Shown here piece by piece: positions 7,897 to 16,056 of a stretch of 64,000 nucleotides of DNA. Each line of letters begins with the position of its first letter. Within the stretch, counting starts at the first letter, position 1. The translations under genes and the position numbers were made by a program. Source of the stretch: Brachybacterium paraconglomeratum. GTDB lineage: Bacteria; Actinomycetota; Actinomycetes; Actinomycetales; Dermabacteraceae. Where the stretch lies: NCBI RefSeq assembly GCF_003994255.1, contig NZ_ML133856.1, forward strand, positions 1 to 64,000, in the 5' to 3' direction. The notes under the pieces were generated by a model. It did not search any database, was not told the DNA's origin, and was given only the letters and a program-made list of their open reading frames with translations.

Positions 7897-8909
7897 CCTC
7901 GCGCCGCCTCCTCCTCCCGCTGCTGCTGGTCCTGGCCGTGGCGGGCCTCCTCACCGCCAGGGTGCTGCTGGGCACCCCCTTCGTCTACGCCGACCTCGCC
8001 GTGCGGGCCGTGCTCGGCGAGCAGATCCCCGGCGTCTCCTTCATCGTCATGGACGACCGCCTGCCCGCTGCGGTCGTCGGCGCGCTCGCCGGGGCGGCGC
8101 TGGGCCTGTCCGGCACCGTCTTCCAGACCCTGTTGCGCAACCCCCTGGCCAGCCCCGACGTGATCGGCGTGACCCTCGGCTCCGCCGCCGCTGCGGTGCT
8201 GGCGATGGCCGTGCTGGACGCCCAGGGCATGGCGCTGTTCTGGTGGACGCTGCTGGGCGGCCTCGGCACCGCGCTGCTGGTGCTGTGGGTGGCGCGGGCG
8301 CACCGACCCGGCGGTCCGGGGGCCGGCGGCGCCGGGGCCGTCGACGACCGCTTCGTGCTGGTGGGCCTCGGGGTCGCCGCCGGCTTCACGGCGGTGATCC
8401 AGTACCTGCTCAGCCGGATGGAGTCCCAGCAGGCGGGGGATGCGATGCACTGGCTGGTCGGCTCCGTCGCCGGCGCCACCTGGCCGCGCGCCGCCGTGCT
8501 GGCCGGCTCTCTGGTGGTGCTCGTGCCGCTTCTCGCCGGGCTGGTGGGCCGGCTGCGGATCCTGCAGCTCGGGGACGAGACCGCCACCAGCCTCGGACTG
8601 CCCGTGCCCGCCACCCGCATCGCGCTGGTGATCGTAGGGGTGCTGCTGAGCTCCTTCACCGTCGCGGTCGCCGGCCCGCTCGCCTTCGTCGCCTTCCTCG
8701 CGGGACCCCTCGCGCGGATGATCGCGGCCCGGCCCAGCTTCCTCCTCGCGGCGCTGCTCGGCGCCGTGCTCGTGCTCGCGGCCGACGTCGCGGGCCAGAA
8801 CCTCTTCGGCCGGCACGAGATGCCGGCCGGCGTCATCACCGGAGCGCTCGGGGCGCCGTTCCTGCTGTGGATGCTCGTGCGCTCGAAGACCTCCGGAAGT
8901 GGAAGGTGA
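7893..8909 (+). CDS. FecCD-family iron-siderophore permease 2
   Basis: A 338-residue permease of the same family as its neighbour. It shows GAALGLSGTVFQTLLRNPLA (the LQxxxRNPLA motif), DVIGVTLGSAAAAVLAM, and the ATPase-contact segment GPLAFVAFLAGPLARM. A Gly/Ala-rich loop (about residues 135-148) separates two of the membrane segments. GTG 7893 overlaps the stop of permease 1 by 4 nt, so the two should be made in equal amounts. In-frame extensions upstream run through permease 1 in another frame and are not used. Confidence 0.88.
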   Translation: MTSRRLLLPLLLVLAVAGLLTARVLLGTPFVYADLAVRAVLGEQIPGVSFIVMDDRLPAAVVGALAGAALGLSGTVFQTLLRNPLASPDVIGVTLGSAAAAVLAMAVLDAQGMALFWWTLLGGLGTALLVLWVARAHRPGGPGAGGAGAVDDRFVLVGLGVAAGFTAVIQYLLSRMESQQAGDAMHWLVGSVAGATWPRAAVLAGSLVVLVPLLAGLVGRLRILQLGDETATSLGLPVPATRIALVIVGVLLSSFTVAVAGPLAFVAFLAGPLARMIAARPSFLLAALLGAVLVLAADVAGQNLFGRHEMPAGVITGALGAPFLLWMLVRSKTSGSGR

Positions 8910-8913
8910 TCCC

Positions 8914-10863
8914 GTGGCCCAGCTGACCGCCCGGAACCTGCAGCTCGCCTACGAGCGACGCGTCGTCGTCGAGGACCTCGACCTGACCCTCCCCGAGGGG
9001 AAGGTGACGATGATCGTCGGCGCGAACGGCTCGGGGAAGTCGACCCTGCTGCGGGGCCTGTCGCGCCTGCTGCCGCCCCGTCAGGGGTCGGTGCTGCTGG
9101 ACGGCGCCGACATCCACTCCCTGCGCGGCAAGGAGCTCGCCCGCCGGCTCGGCCTGCTGCCGCAGTCCCCGCTCGCGCCCGACGGGGTGACCGTGCGCGA
9201 GCTGGTCACCCGCGGCCGCTACCCGCACCAGGGCCTGTTCCCGCAGTGGAGCGACGAGGACGAGCAGGCGGTCGCCGAGGCGCTGGCCCTCACCCGCACC
9301 GACGAGCTCCAGGGCCGTCTGCTCGACGAGCTCTCCGGAGGGCAGCGCCAGCGGGTGTGGATCGCCATGGCGCTCGCACAGCGCACCGAGGTGCTGCTGC
9401 TGGACGAGCCGACCACCTATCTCGACGTCACCCACCAGCTCGAGGTGCTCGACGTGGTCAGCGAGCTGAACCGCACCCGCGGCACCACCGTCGCGATCGT
9501 GCTGCACGACCTCCAGCTCGCCGCCCGCTACGCCGACCATCTCGTCGCCGTGCACCGCGGCGCCGTCCACTGCCAGGGCGCCCCGGCCGACGTGATCACC
9601 TCGGCCATGGTCAAGGAGGTCTTCGCCCTCAACGCCCTGATCGCCCCCGACCCCGTCACCGGCACCCCGATGGTGCTGCCGCTGGGCCGGGAGACCGCCC
9701 CCGACGCCGTCGCCTCCCGGGGCGCCGACGGCACCGACCCCGAATCCGCACGCCAGGCCGCCGCGGGGACCGCCCCCGGCACGGCCGACGAGTCCGAGGA
9801 GGACCCCATGCCCGTCGCCACCGACCAGCACCGCACCGCCGCCCGCGCCTCGGAGGAGCCCGTGCTGGTCCCCGCTCTCGAGGGGAGCCCGCAGCTCGCC
9901 TTCACCCTCACGGTCGGCGCCCGCACCATGGTGGGCGAGAACCTCGTGCGCCTGACCCTGACCAGCCCCGAGCTGCGCCATCTCGGCGTGGGCGGGCCGC
10001 TGCTGGACGTGCGTATCAAGCTGATCATCCCGGGCCCCGAGGCGAGCGCGGACCACTTCGCCGCGCTGCGCCCCGACGCCGTCTCCGATCCCGACGCCTT
10101 CGCGGGCTGGTACCGCGACTGGCTGCAGGTCGACACCGCCGAGCGCGGCTGGATGCGCACCTACTCGATCCGCGAGATGCGTGGCGCGGGCCATCCCGGG
10201 AACCTGGGGGACGATCCCGAGCTGGACATCGACATGGTCCTGCACCTCGAGGAGCCCGCCGTCCCCGGCTCCGGGGTCGCGGCGCGCTGGGCGGCCGCCG
10301 CCGAGGTGGGCGACACGATCACGATGCTCGGCCCGAACCGCCGCCTCGTCGGCCCCGACTACGGCGGGATCGAGTTCCGACCCGGCACCGCCCGGCGCCT
10401 GCTGCTGGCCGGAGACGAGACGGCCCTGCCCGCGATCTGCGCGATCCTCGAGACGCTCCCCGCCGGCTTCACCGGCCACGCCTTCATCGAGGTGCCCGAC
10501 GCCCGGGACGAGCAGCGCGTCCTCTCCCGCTCCGACGTGGAGCTGACCTGGCTCGCCCGAGGCGACGCCCCGCACGGCACGCTCCTGGACCCCGCGGTGC
10601 GGCGCCTCCTGGACGAGCGGCCGCAGCTGTGCCAGGACTGCTCCGTCGGCGTGCCTGCCGAGCCGGGCGAGTTCGAGGAGGTCGACATCGACCAGGCGAT
10701 CCTGTGGGAGACCACCGAGGGGCACGGCCCCTTCTACGCCTGGCTCGCCGGGGAGGCCGGGGTGATCACCACCCTGCGCCGCCACCTCGTCAAGGAGCTC
10801 GGCGTGGACCGCAAGCAGGTGAGCTTCATGGGCTACTGGCGCAAGGGGCGTGCCGAAGGGTGA
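8914..10863 (+). CDS. Fused siderophore ABC ATPase and siderophore-interacting reductase
   Basis: A 649-residue two-domain protein. Residues 1 to about 255 are a FecE/FepC-type ATPase: Walker A GANGSGKST (36-44), signature LSGGQRQRVW (140-149), Walker B LLLDEP (161-166) and the switch His in IVLHDLQ. Residues about 256-320 are a Pro/Ala/Glu linker. Residues about 320-649 are a siderophore-interacting protein (SIP) with the FAD-binding motif RTYSIR (about 415) and LLAGDETALPAI, the NAD(P)H-side motif. It would energise import and then reduce the ferric siderophore in the cytoplasm. GTG 8914 follows GGAAGG and sits 4 nt after permease 2. An in-frame ATG at 9808 (residue 299) has its own GAGGAGGA site, so the SIP half may also be made alone. 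Confidence 0.85.
   Translation: MAQLTARNLQLAYERRVVVEDLDLTLPEGKVTMIVGANGSGKSTLLRGLSRLLPPRQGSVLLDGADIHSLRGKELARRLGLLPQSPLAPDGVTVRELVTRGRYPHQGLFPQWSDEDEQAVAEALALTRTDELQGRLLDELSGGQRQRVWIAMALAQRTEVLLLDEPTTYLDVTHQLEVLDVVSELNRTRGTTVAIVLHDLQLAARYADHLVAVHRGAVHCQGAPADVITSAMVKEVFALNALIAPDPVTGTPMVLPLGRETAPDAVASRGADGTDPESARQAAAGTAPGTADESEEDPMPVATDQHRTAARASEEPVLVPALEGSPQLAFTLTVGARTMVGENLVRLTLTSPELRHLGVGGPLLDVRIKLIIPGPEASADHFAALRPDAVSDPDAFAGWYRDWLQVDTAERGWMRTYSIREMRGAGHPGNLGDDPELDIDMVLHLEEPAVPGSGVAARWAAAAEVGDTITMLGPNRRLVGPDYGGIEFRPGTARRLLLAGDETALPAICAILETLPAGFTGHAFIEVPDARDEQRVLSRSDVELTWLARGDAPHGTLLDPAVRRLLDERPQLCQDCSVGVPAEPGEFEEVDIDQAILWETTEGHGPFYAWLAGEAGVITTLRRHLVKELGVDRKQVSFMGYWRKGRAEG
9794..9810 (+). promoter_or_regulatory. 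Internal ribosome-binding site and ATG inside the ATPase-SIP fusion
   Basis: CGAGGAGGACCCCATG provides a strong Shine-Dalgarno 5-6 nt before an in-frame ATG at 9808. It lies in the linker, exactly where a separate SIP gene would begin. No stop codon separates the two halves. This suggests a recent fusion of two adjacent genes, or dual expression of a fusion and a free reductase. Confidence 0.5.
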
Positions 10864-10904
10864 GCACGAAGGCGACCCACCCGCGGGGCTGACAGACTCC
10901 TCCC

Positions 10905-11939
10905 ATGCGCGCCGTCGTCATCGAGAAGTTCGGTCTCCGTCCTGAGGTCCGCGACCTCCCCGCCCCGTCGGCCCCGCCCGGCGGCGTGGTGCTGGACGTG
11001 GAGGCGACGGGGCTGTGCCGCTCGGACCATCACGCCTTCGCCGGTCATGACGACTCGGTGACGCTCCCGCGCGTGCCCGGGCACGAGATGGTCGGCCGCG
11101 TCGCGGCGCTCGGCGAGGGCGTCCGGGCGGTGCGGGTCGGGGACCGGGTGACCACCCCCTTCGTCGAGGGCTGCGGGCGCTGCCGCTGGTGCCGGCAGGG
11201 CGCTGCCCAGATCTGCCCGGACCAGACCCAGCCCGGCTTCACCCACGACGGCTCCTGGGCGGAGCAGGTCGTGATCCGCGCCGCCGACCACAACCTCGTC
11301 CCCGTCGGCGAGGAGCTGCCCGCCGAGGCCGTCGTGACCCTCGGCTGCCGCTTCGCGACCGCCTACCGGGCGCTGACCGCCCGCGCCGGGCTCCGCGCCG
11401 GGGAGTCCGTCGCCGTGATCGGCTGCGGTGGGGTGGGGCTCTCGGCGATCATGATCGCCGCCTCGCTCGGCGCCCGGCCGATCGCCGTCGACATCGATCC
11501 CGGAGCCCTGGCCCTCGCCCGCGAGCACGGCGCGGCGGTGGCCGTGGACTCCCGCGGCCTGGATCCGGCGGCGACGGCGGCGGCGATCGTCGAGGCGGCG
11601 GGGGAGCGGCCGACGGCGAGCGTCGAGGCGCTCGGCCGCGAGGCGACGACGGACGCGGCGCTGCTCGCCCTCGCGCCGCTCGGACGTCATGTGCAGATCG
11701 GGCTGTACGCGGAGCCGCCGCGACTCGCGATCCCTCGCGTGATCTCCCAGGAGCTCGCCGTGCTGGGCAGCCACGGCATGGCCGCCGCGGACTATCCGGG
11801 GCTGCTCGCCCTGGTGCGCGAGGGCTCGCTGCGACCGCAGGACCTCGTCACCCGCACCCTCGACCTCGAGCAGGCCTGCAAAGCGCTCGTCGAGCTCGGG
11901 GAGCGGGCGCCGGCCGGGGTGGGCGTCATCCGGCCGTGA
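10905..11939 (+). CDS. Zinc-dependent medium-chain alcohol dehydrogenase
   Basis: A 344-residue MDR-superfamily oxidoreductase. The catalytic zinc site is visible (GLCRSDHHAF, then the HE pair in GHEMVGRV). The structural zinc loop has four Cys in C-x2-C-x2-C-x7-C spacing (CGRCRWCRQGAAQIC). The nucleotide-binding Rossmann motif is GCGGVGLSA, and Asp in AVDIDPGA suggests NAD(H) preference. The substrate is not readable; members act on alcohols, polyols or glutathione/mycothiol adducts. ATG 10905 follows CAGACT by 6 nt, a leaderless arrangement, so the gene is transcribed apart from the siderophore operon. It stands immediately before jetC. Confidence 0.85.
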   Translation: MRAVVIEKFGLRPEVRDLPAPSAPPGGVVLDVEATGLCRSDHHAFAGHDDSVTLPRVPGHEMVGRVAALGEGVRAVRVGDRVTTPFVEGCGRCRWCRQGAAQICPDQTQPGFTHDGSWAEQVVIRAADHNLVPVGEELPAEAVVTLGCRFATAYRALTARAGLRAGESVAVIGCGGVGLSAIMIAASLGARPIAVDIDPGALALAREHGAAVAVDSRGLDPAATAAAIVEAAGERPTASVEALGREATTDAALLALAPLGRHVQIGLYAEPPRLAIPRVISQELAVLGSHGMAAADYPGLLALVREGSLRPQDLVTRTLDLEQACKALVELGERAPAGVGVIRP

Positions 11940-11981
11940 GCGGGGCGACCCCGGTCAGCCCCGCATCGCGATCGGACTCGG

Positions 11982-11987
11982 TACCCT
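11982..11987 (+). promoter_or_regulatory. -10 box of jetC, leaderless start
   Basis: TACCCT ends 6 nt before the GTG at 11994 and there is no ribosome-binding site. The spacing predicts that transcription starts at or next to the start codon. Confidence 0.6.
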
Positions 11988-11993
11988 GACGGG

Positions 11994-14900
11994 GTGCCTA
12001 CCACGACTGACGCCGCGAACACCCGGGGAGAGGACGTCCTCGACCTCCCCGGCATGGCCGGGCCGGACGCCCCCGCCGAGCCGGCGGTGACCGACCCCGA
12101 TCATCCGCACCCGGGGCAGTGGCGGCTCACCCATGTGCAGATCTCCAACTGGGGCACCTTCCACGGCACCCATGACCTGGCGATCTCCTCCAAGGGCTTC
12201 TTCCTCACCGGCGGACCCGGCACCGGCAAGTCCACGCTGCTGGACGCGATCAGCGCCCTGCTCACCCCGCCGCGCACGCTCCAGTTCAACGCCGCCGCCT
12301 CCGACGCCGGCCCCCAGCGCTCGAAGTACCGCCGCACCGTCGCCAGCTACGTCCGCGGCGCCTGGGCGATGCACTACGACCAGGCCACCGGCGAGTTCAG
12401 CCAGGAGGTGCTGCGCGAGAAGACGACCCTGTCGGTGCTCACCCTGCGCTACGGCGACGGCCGCGGCGGCACGGTCCAGCTCTCCCGTCTGCTGCTCCTG
12501 CACGCCGGCCACTCCGCGGACTCCGACGTGAAGTCCCTCTACGTGATCGCCCGGAAGCCCCTGGACGTCACCGACCTGCGCCAGTTCGTCTCCACCCAGA
12601 TCGAGGGCAAGGCGCTCGAGGCCGCCCATCCCGGCACCCAGACCTTCCGCCAGTTCCGCGAGTACCGGGCCGCTTTCTGCCAGCTGCTGGGCATCCCCGA
12701 CGAGAAGGCGCTCGGGCTGCTGCACAAGATCCAGTCCGCCAAGGAGCTCGGCGACGTCAACGCGCTGCTGCGCGACTACATGCTCGACGAGCCGCGCACC
12801 TTCGAGCTCGCCGACCAGGCGCTGGCGAACTTCCACAACCTCTCCGAGGTGTACGAGGCCCTGGTGACCGCGCGCGAGCAGCGGGACCTGCTGCGCACCC
12901 TGCGCACCACCCACGAGGACTGGTCCGCGATGCGCGAGCGCGGCGGCGAGCTGGTGGACCGCCGCGCCGACATCGACGTCTTCGCCGCCCAGCACCTGGT
13001 GCGGCTGCTGGGGGAGGAGACCGGCCGGCTCCAGCTGGAGCGGGACTCCCTCACCGCCCAGCAGCGCCGCCTCACCCAGGACGTGTCCGAGGCCCGCTCC
13101 GACCTCGCCCAGCTCAAGGAGCAGCGCCGCCGCGCCGGCGGCGGGGAGATCGACGACTGGAAGCAGCAGATCGCCGGGCTCGAGGTGGAGCGGGAGCGCC
13201 GGCGCGAGCGGGCCGCCGAGTTCGCCTCGCAGCTGGCGACCGTGGAGCTGCGCACCCCGGCGGGGGAGGACATGTTCCTCGGCCTGCAGCGCGAGGTCGC
13301 GCAGCTGCGCGAGTCCCTCGAGGAGGAGGAGCGGGGCGCCGACGCCGCCCGCTGGGAGGCGGAGGCGACCGTGCGCGAGCTCGGCGCGACACTCCAGCGC
13401 ACCCGCGAGGAGCTCGCCTCCCTCACCTCCCGCGCCTCGAACCTCCACTCCGAGGACGTGGCGCTGCGCGACCACATCGCCGCCGAGGTGGGCATCGCCC
13501 CGACCGAGCTGCCCTTCGCCGCCGAGCTGCTGCAGGTGCGCGACGGCGAGGAGGAGTGGACCGCCGCCGCGGAGCAGGCGCTGCGGGGACTGGCCCGCTC
13601 GATCCTCGTCCCGGACCGGGCGTACCGCCAGGTCGCGCAGGTCATCGACCGCACGAAGCTGCGCCGTCGGATCTCCTACAACCGCGTGAACACCGATCTG
13701 CGCCGCCCCGCGAAGAACATCGACGAGCGCTCGCTCGCGGCGAAGCTCGACGTCAAGGACGGCGAGTTCCACGTCTGGCTCTCCCACGAGATCGCCGCCC
13801 GCATGGACTACACCTGCGCCGAGAACCTCGAGGAGTTCACCCGGCTGAACCGGGCCGTGCTCCGCTCCGGCCAGATCAAGCACTCCGCCACCCGGCACGA
13901 GAAGAGCGCGGACCGGCAGATCAACGACCGCTCCCAGTGGGTGCTCGGCTTCGACAACCGCGCCAAGCGCGCCGTGTTCGAGCAGGAGCGCACCCGCGCC
14001 GAGCAGGCGCTGTTCGAGGCGCAGGCCCGCCGCAAGGACGTCGAGGTCGAGCGTGAGCGGCGCCGTGAGCGGCTCTACGCTCTTCAGGCGATCAGTGCGG
14101 TCACCTGGGACGACATCGACGCCGCCTCGGTCGCGCGGCGCGTGGCGAACCTGCGCGACATGGTCCGTGCCGCGGAGGACGGCTCCGCCGCCCTCACCGA
14201 GCTCGCCCGACAGATCGACGACGTCGAGGCCTCGATCGCCGCGAGCGACGAGGAGCTGCTCGAGGTGGTGCGCGCGGCCGGGAAGACCTCCGAGCAGGCC
14301 GAGCGGGCCGAGGAGCGCCTCGTCCAGGCGAAGGAGCGCATCGCCGAGACGAGCCTGGACCCCGAGGTCGAGGAGGAGCTCGCCGCGCGCTTCGCCGCGA
14401 TCGCCCCGACGCTCGTGCTGTCCACCATCGACCGCGTCACCAAGGACGCCTCCGCCACCCTGGACGCGGAGCTGATGGACCTCACCAAGCGCACCTCCCG
14501 CGCCGAGGAGGACATGCGCACCGCCATGCGCGAGTTCTCCCGCCGCTGGCCCGCGCAGGCCGGGGACACCGCCCCCACCCTCGAGGGGATCGAGGACTAT
14601 CTCGCGATCCTCCAGCGGATCGAGGAGGAGAAGCTGCCCGAGGTCGAGGACCGCTTCTTCGAGTTCTTCACCGGCAACACCCTCGGGGACGTGCAGGCGC
14701 TGGCCACCGCGATCGCGCGCGAGCCCGCCGAGATCCGCAAGCGCCTCCAGCGCATCAACGCGCTGCTGGCCCAGGTCGAGTTCCACTCCGGCCGCTTCCT
14801 GCAGCTGTCCATGCGGCCCGTGCACCTCGCGGCCCTGGACGAGTTCAGGAAGGCGCTCGAGGAGGCCGTGGCGGACACGGCGCTGAACGACATCTCCCGC

Positions 14901-15407
14901 GACCGGGAGCTGGCCGAGGAGCGCTTCCTGTCCCTGCGCCACCTGATGGACCTCATCGGCGCCGCCCGCACCCGCGACGACCAGGTCTCCCGCGTCATCC
15001 TCGACGTGCGCCGGCACGTGCACTTCCATGCCGAGGAGGTCGACGCCGAGGGCACCGTGGTCCACGCCCACGAGTCCGGCGGCCCCCTCTCCGGCGGCCA
15101 GAACGAGCGCCTGGCCACCTTCTGCCTCGCCGCGGCGCTGCGCTACCAGCTCGCCGGCACCGGGCAGGAGGTGCCCCGCTACGCGCCGATCATCATCGAC
15201 GAGGCGTTCTCCAAGGGCGCGGGCAAGTTCATCACCGCCGCGATGGAGTCCTTCCGCCACTTCGGCTTCCAGGTCATCCTCGCCAACCCCGGCAAGAACC
15301 CGCAGGCGCTCGCCCCGTTCATCGGCGGCGTCGGCGTGGTCTCGATCCGACAGGACCGCTACTCCTCGGTCTCCCCGGTCGAGTTCGTGCCGGTCGAGGA
15401 GGGCTGA
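11994..15407 (+). CDS. jetC: Wadjet/Mks SMC-like ATPase JetC (MukB-like)
   Basis: An 1137-residue SMC-type ATPase of the Wadjet JetC/MksB class. An N-terminal 40-residue Pro/Asp extension is followed by WRLTHVQISNWGTFHG and Walker A GGPGTGKS (73-80). Two long coiled-coil arms flank a hinge-proximal globular part around residues 500-680. The C-terminal head has the ABC signature LSGGQNERLATF (about residue 1030) and Walker B IIIDEAFSKG (about 1064). The product should load on DNA with JetA and JetB and extrude loops; in Wadjet this leads to cleavage of closed circular plasmids by JetD. It is separated from jetB by 6.3 kb of iron-uptake and dehydrogenase genes. The head motifs look intact, so the gene is probably functional. 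Confidence 0.87.
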   Translation: MPTTTDAANTRGEDVLDLPGMAGPDAPAEPAVTDPDHPHPGQWRLTHVQISNWGTFHGTHDLAISSKGFFLTGGPGTGKSTLLDAISALLTPPRTLQFNAAASDAGPQRSKYRRTVASYVRGAWAMHYDQATGEFSQEVLREKTTLSVLTLRYGDGRGGTVQLSRLLLLHAGHSADSDVKSLYVIARKPLDVTDLRQFVSTQIEGKALEAAHPGTQTFRQFREYRAAFCQLLGIPDEKALGLLHKIQSAKELGDVNALLRDYMLDEPRTFELADQALANFHNLSEVYEALVTAREQRDLLRTLRTTHEDWSAMRERGGELVDRRADIDVFAAQHLVRLLGEETGRLQLERDSLTAQQRRLTQDVSEARSDLAQLKEQRRRAGGGEIDDWKQQIAGLEVERERRRERAAEFASQLATVELRTPAGEDMFLGLQREVAQLRESLEEEERGADAARWEAEATVRELGATLQRTREELASLTSRASNLHSEDVALRDHIAAEVGIAPTELPFAAELLQVRDGEEEWTAAAEQALRGLARSILVPDRAYRQVAQVIDRTKLRRRISYNRVNTDLRRPAKNIDERSLAAKLDVKDGEFHVWLSHEIAARMDYTCAENLEEFTRLNRAVLRSGQIKHSATRHEKSADRQINDRSQWVLGFDNRAKRAVFEQERTRAEQALFEAQARRKDVEVERERRRERLYALQAISAVTWDDIDAASVARRVANLRDMVRAAEDGSAALTELARQIDDVEASIAASDEELLEVVRAAGKTSEQAERAEERLVQAKERIAETSLDPEVEEELAARFAAIAPTLVLSTIDRVTKDASATLDAELMDLTKRTSRAEEDMRTAMREFSRRWPAQAGDTAPTLEGIEDYLAILQRIEEEKLPEVEDRFFEFFTGNTLGDVQALATAIAREPAEIRKRLQRINALLAQVEFHSGRFLQLSMRPVHLAALDEFRKALEEAVADTALNDISRDRELAEERFLSLRHLMDLIGAARTRDDQVSRVILDVRRHVHFHAEEVDAEGTVVHAHESGGPLSGGQNERLATFCLAAALRYQLAGTGQEVPRYAPIIIDEAFSKGAGKFITAAMESFRHFGFQVILANPGKNPQALAPFIGGVGVVSIRQDRYSSVSPVEFVPVEEG

Positions 15408-15424
15408 GCTCGGCGCTCGCCGGC

Positions 15425-15446
15425 CGATGGGGAGTTCTCCCCATCG
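15425..15446 (+). terminator. Hairpin after jetC
   Basis: Perfect 9-bp stem with a 4-nt loop, 17 nt past the jetC stop, without a U-tract. The next gene has its own promoter beyond it, so jetC is probably monocistronic. Confidence 0.55.
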
Positions 15447-15467
15447 CAGGGCTCCCCGAGGGGCCGA

Positions 15468-15473
15468 TACCCT
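15468..15473 (+). promoter_or_regulatory. Candidate -10 box for the gene at 15547
   Basis: TACCCT in GATACCCTGG would start a transcript near 15480, giving a leader of about 67 nt. Confidence 0.35.
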
Positions 15474-15546
15474 GGTCGCCACCCGCGCGGACGGGTGACG
15501 GAGCAGGACGTCGCCGCGGGCGGCGCGACGGGAGAGGCGGTCGAGG

Positions 15547-16056
15547 ATGTCAGCGCTCCCCCGAGGGACCGAGGACGAGATCCAGGGCCAGGACGCCACC
15601 CATGCGCGGATCCGCTCCCTGCTTGAGGACGTGACCGCCGTGCTCCTCGAGCAGCAGCCCGGGCTGATCGCCTTCCGCGACCACCGCCCCGAGCGCGACC
15701 GCTCCTCGGGCGGCTCGTGGCACGGGCTGCAGACGCTCTGCCACGTCAGCGCCCTCCTCGCGGCCGACGGGACGCCCGATCCCGATCAGGCGGCGAGCGC
15801 GAGGCTGCTCGAGGCGGTCGAGCGCCGCGCCGCGGCCCACGGCCTCACCCGCCGCTCCGCCGAGGAGGCGAACGGGATCCTCGATGCGACCTGGGGCGGG
15901 GCCGACGGCGATCTGCTCGAGGTGATCGTCGGCGTGCGCGTCGCGGTGCGGGCCATCAGCGCCCCGTTCCTGCCGGGCTCCCTCACGCCGATCACCACCA
16001 CCAGCCCGGTCTCGGCGCTCAGCCCGCCGACCCCGCCCCCGCGCCTCGTGCGCTGA
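15547..16056 (+). CDS. Uncharacterised 169-residue protein downstream of jetC
   Basis: Not recognised with confidence. It has no signal peptide, lipobox or transmembrane segment. The pattern (amphipathic N-terminal helix, a single Cys in LCHVSALL, a middle helix ARLLEAVERRAAAHGL, a strand DLLEVIVGVRVAVRAIS and then FLPGSLTP) loosely recalls the C-terminal part of actinobacterial LppA-like lipoproteins, but that is a weak resemblance. It shows none of the features of JetD (no DUF3322 or Toprim-like motif, far too short), so it does not complete the Wadjet set. Its last 38 nt overlap the convergent kinase gene tail to tail. Codon use is like its neighbours, so it is likely a real gene. Confidence 0.55.
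   Translation: MSALPRGTEDEIQGQDATHARIRSLLEDVTAVLLEQQPGLIAFRDHRPERDRSSGGSWHGLQTLCHVSALLAADGTPDPDQAASARLLEAVERRAAAHGLTRRSAEEANGILDATWGGADGDLLEVIVGVRVAVRAISAPFLPGSLTPITTTSPVSALSPPTPPPRLVR

Noticed and set aside
5836-8909. Long alternative plus-strand frame through the lipoprotein and first permease genes
   Set aside because: Only the segment from GTG 7893 encodes a permease; upstream text is Arg/Pro shadow of the two preceding genes.
15547-16056. Possibility that the gene after jetC is jetD
   Set aside because: At 169 residues it is far too short, and no Toprim-like acidic motifs or DUF3322 features are visible.
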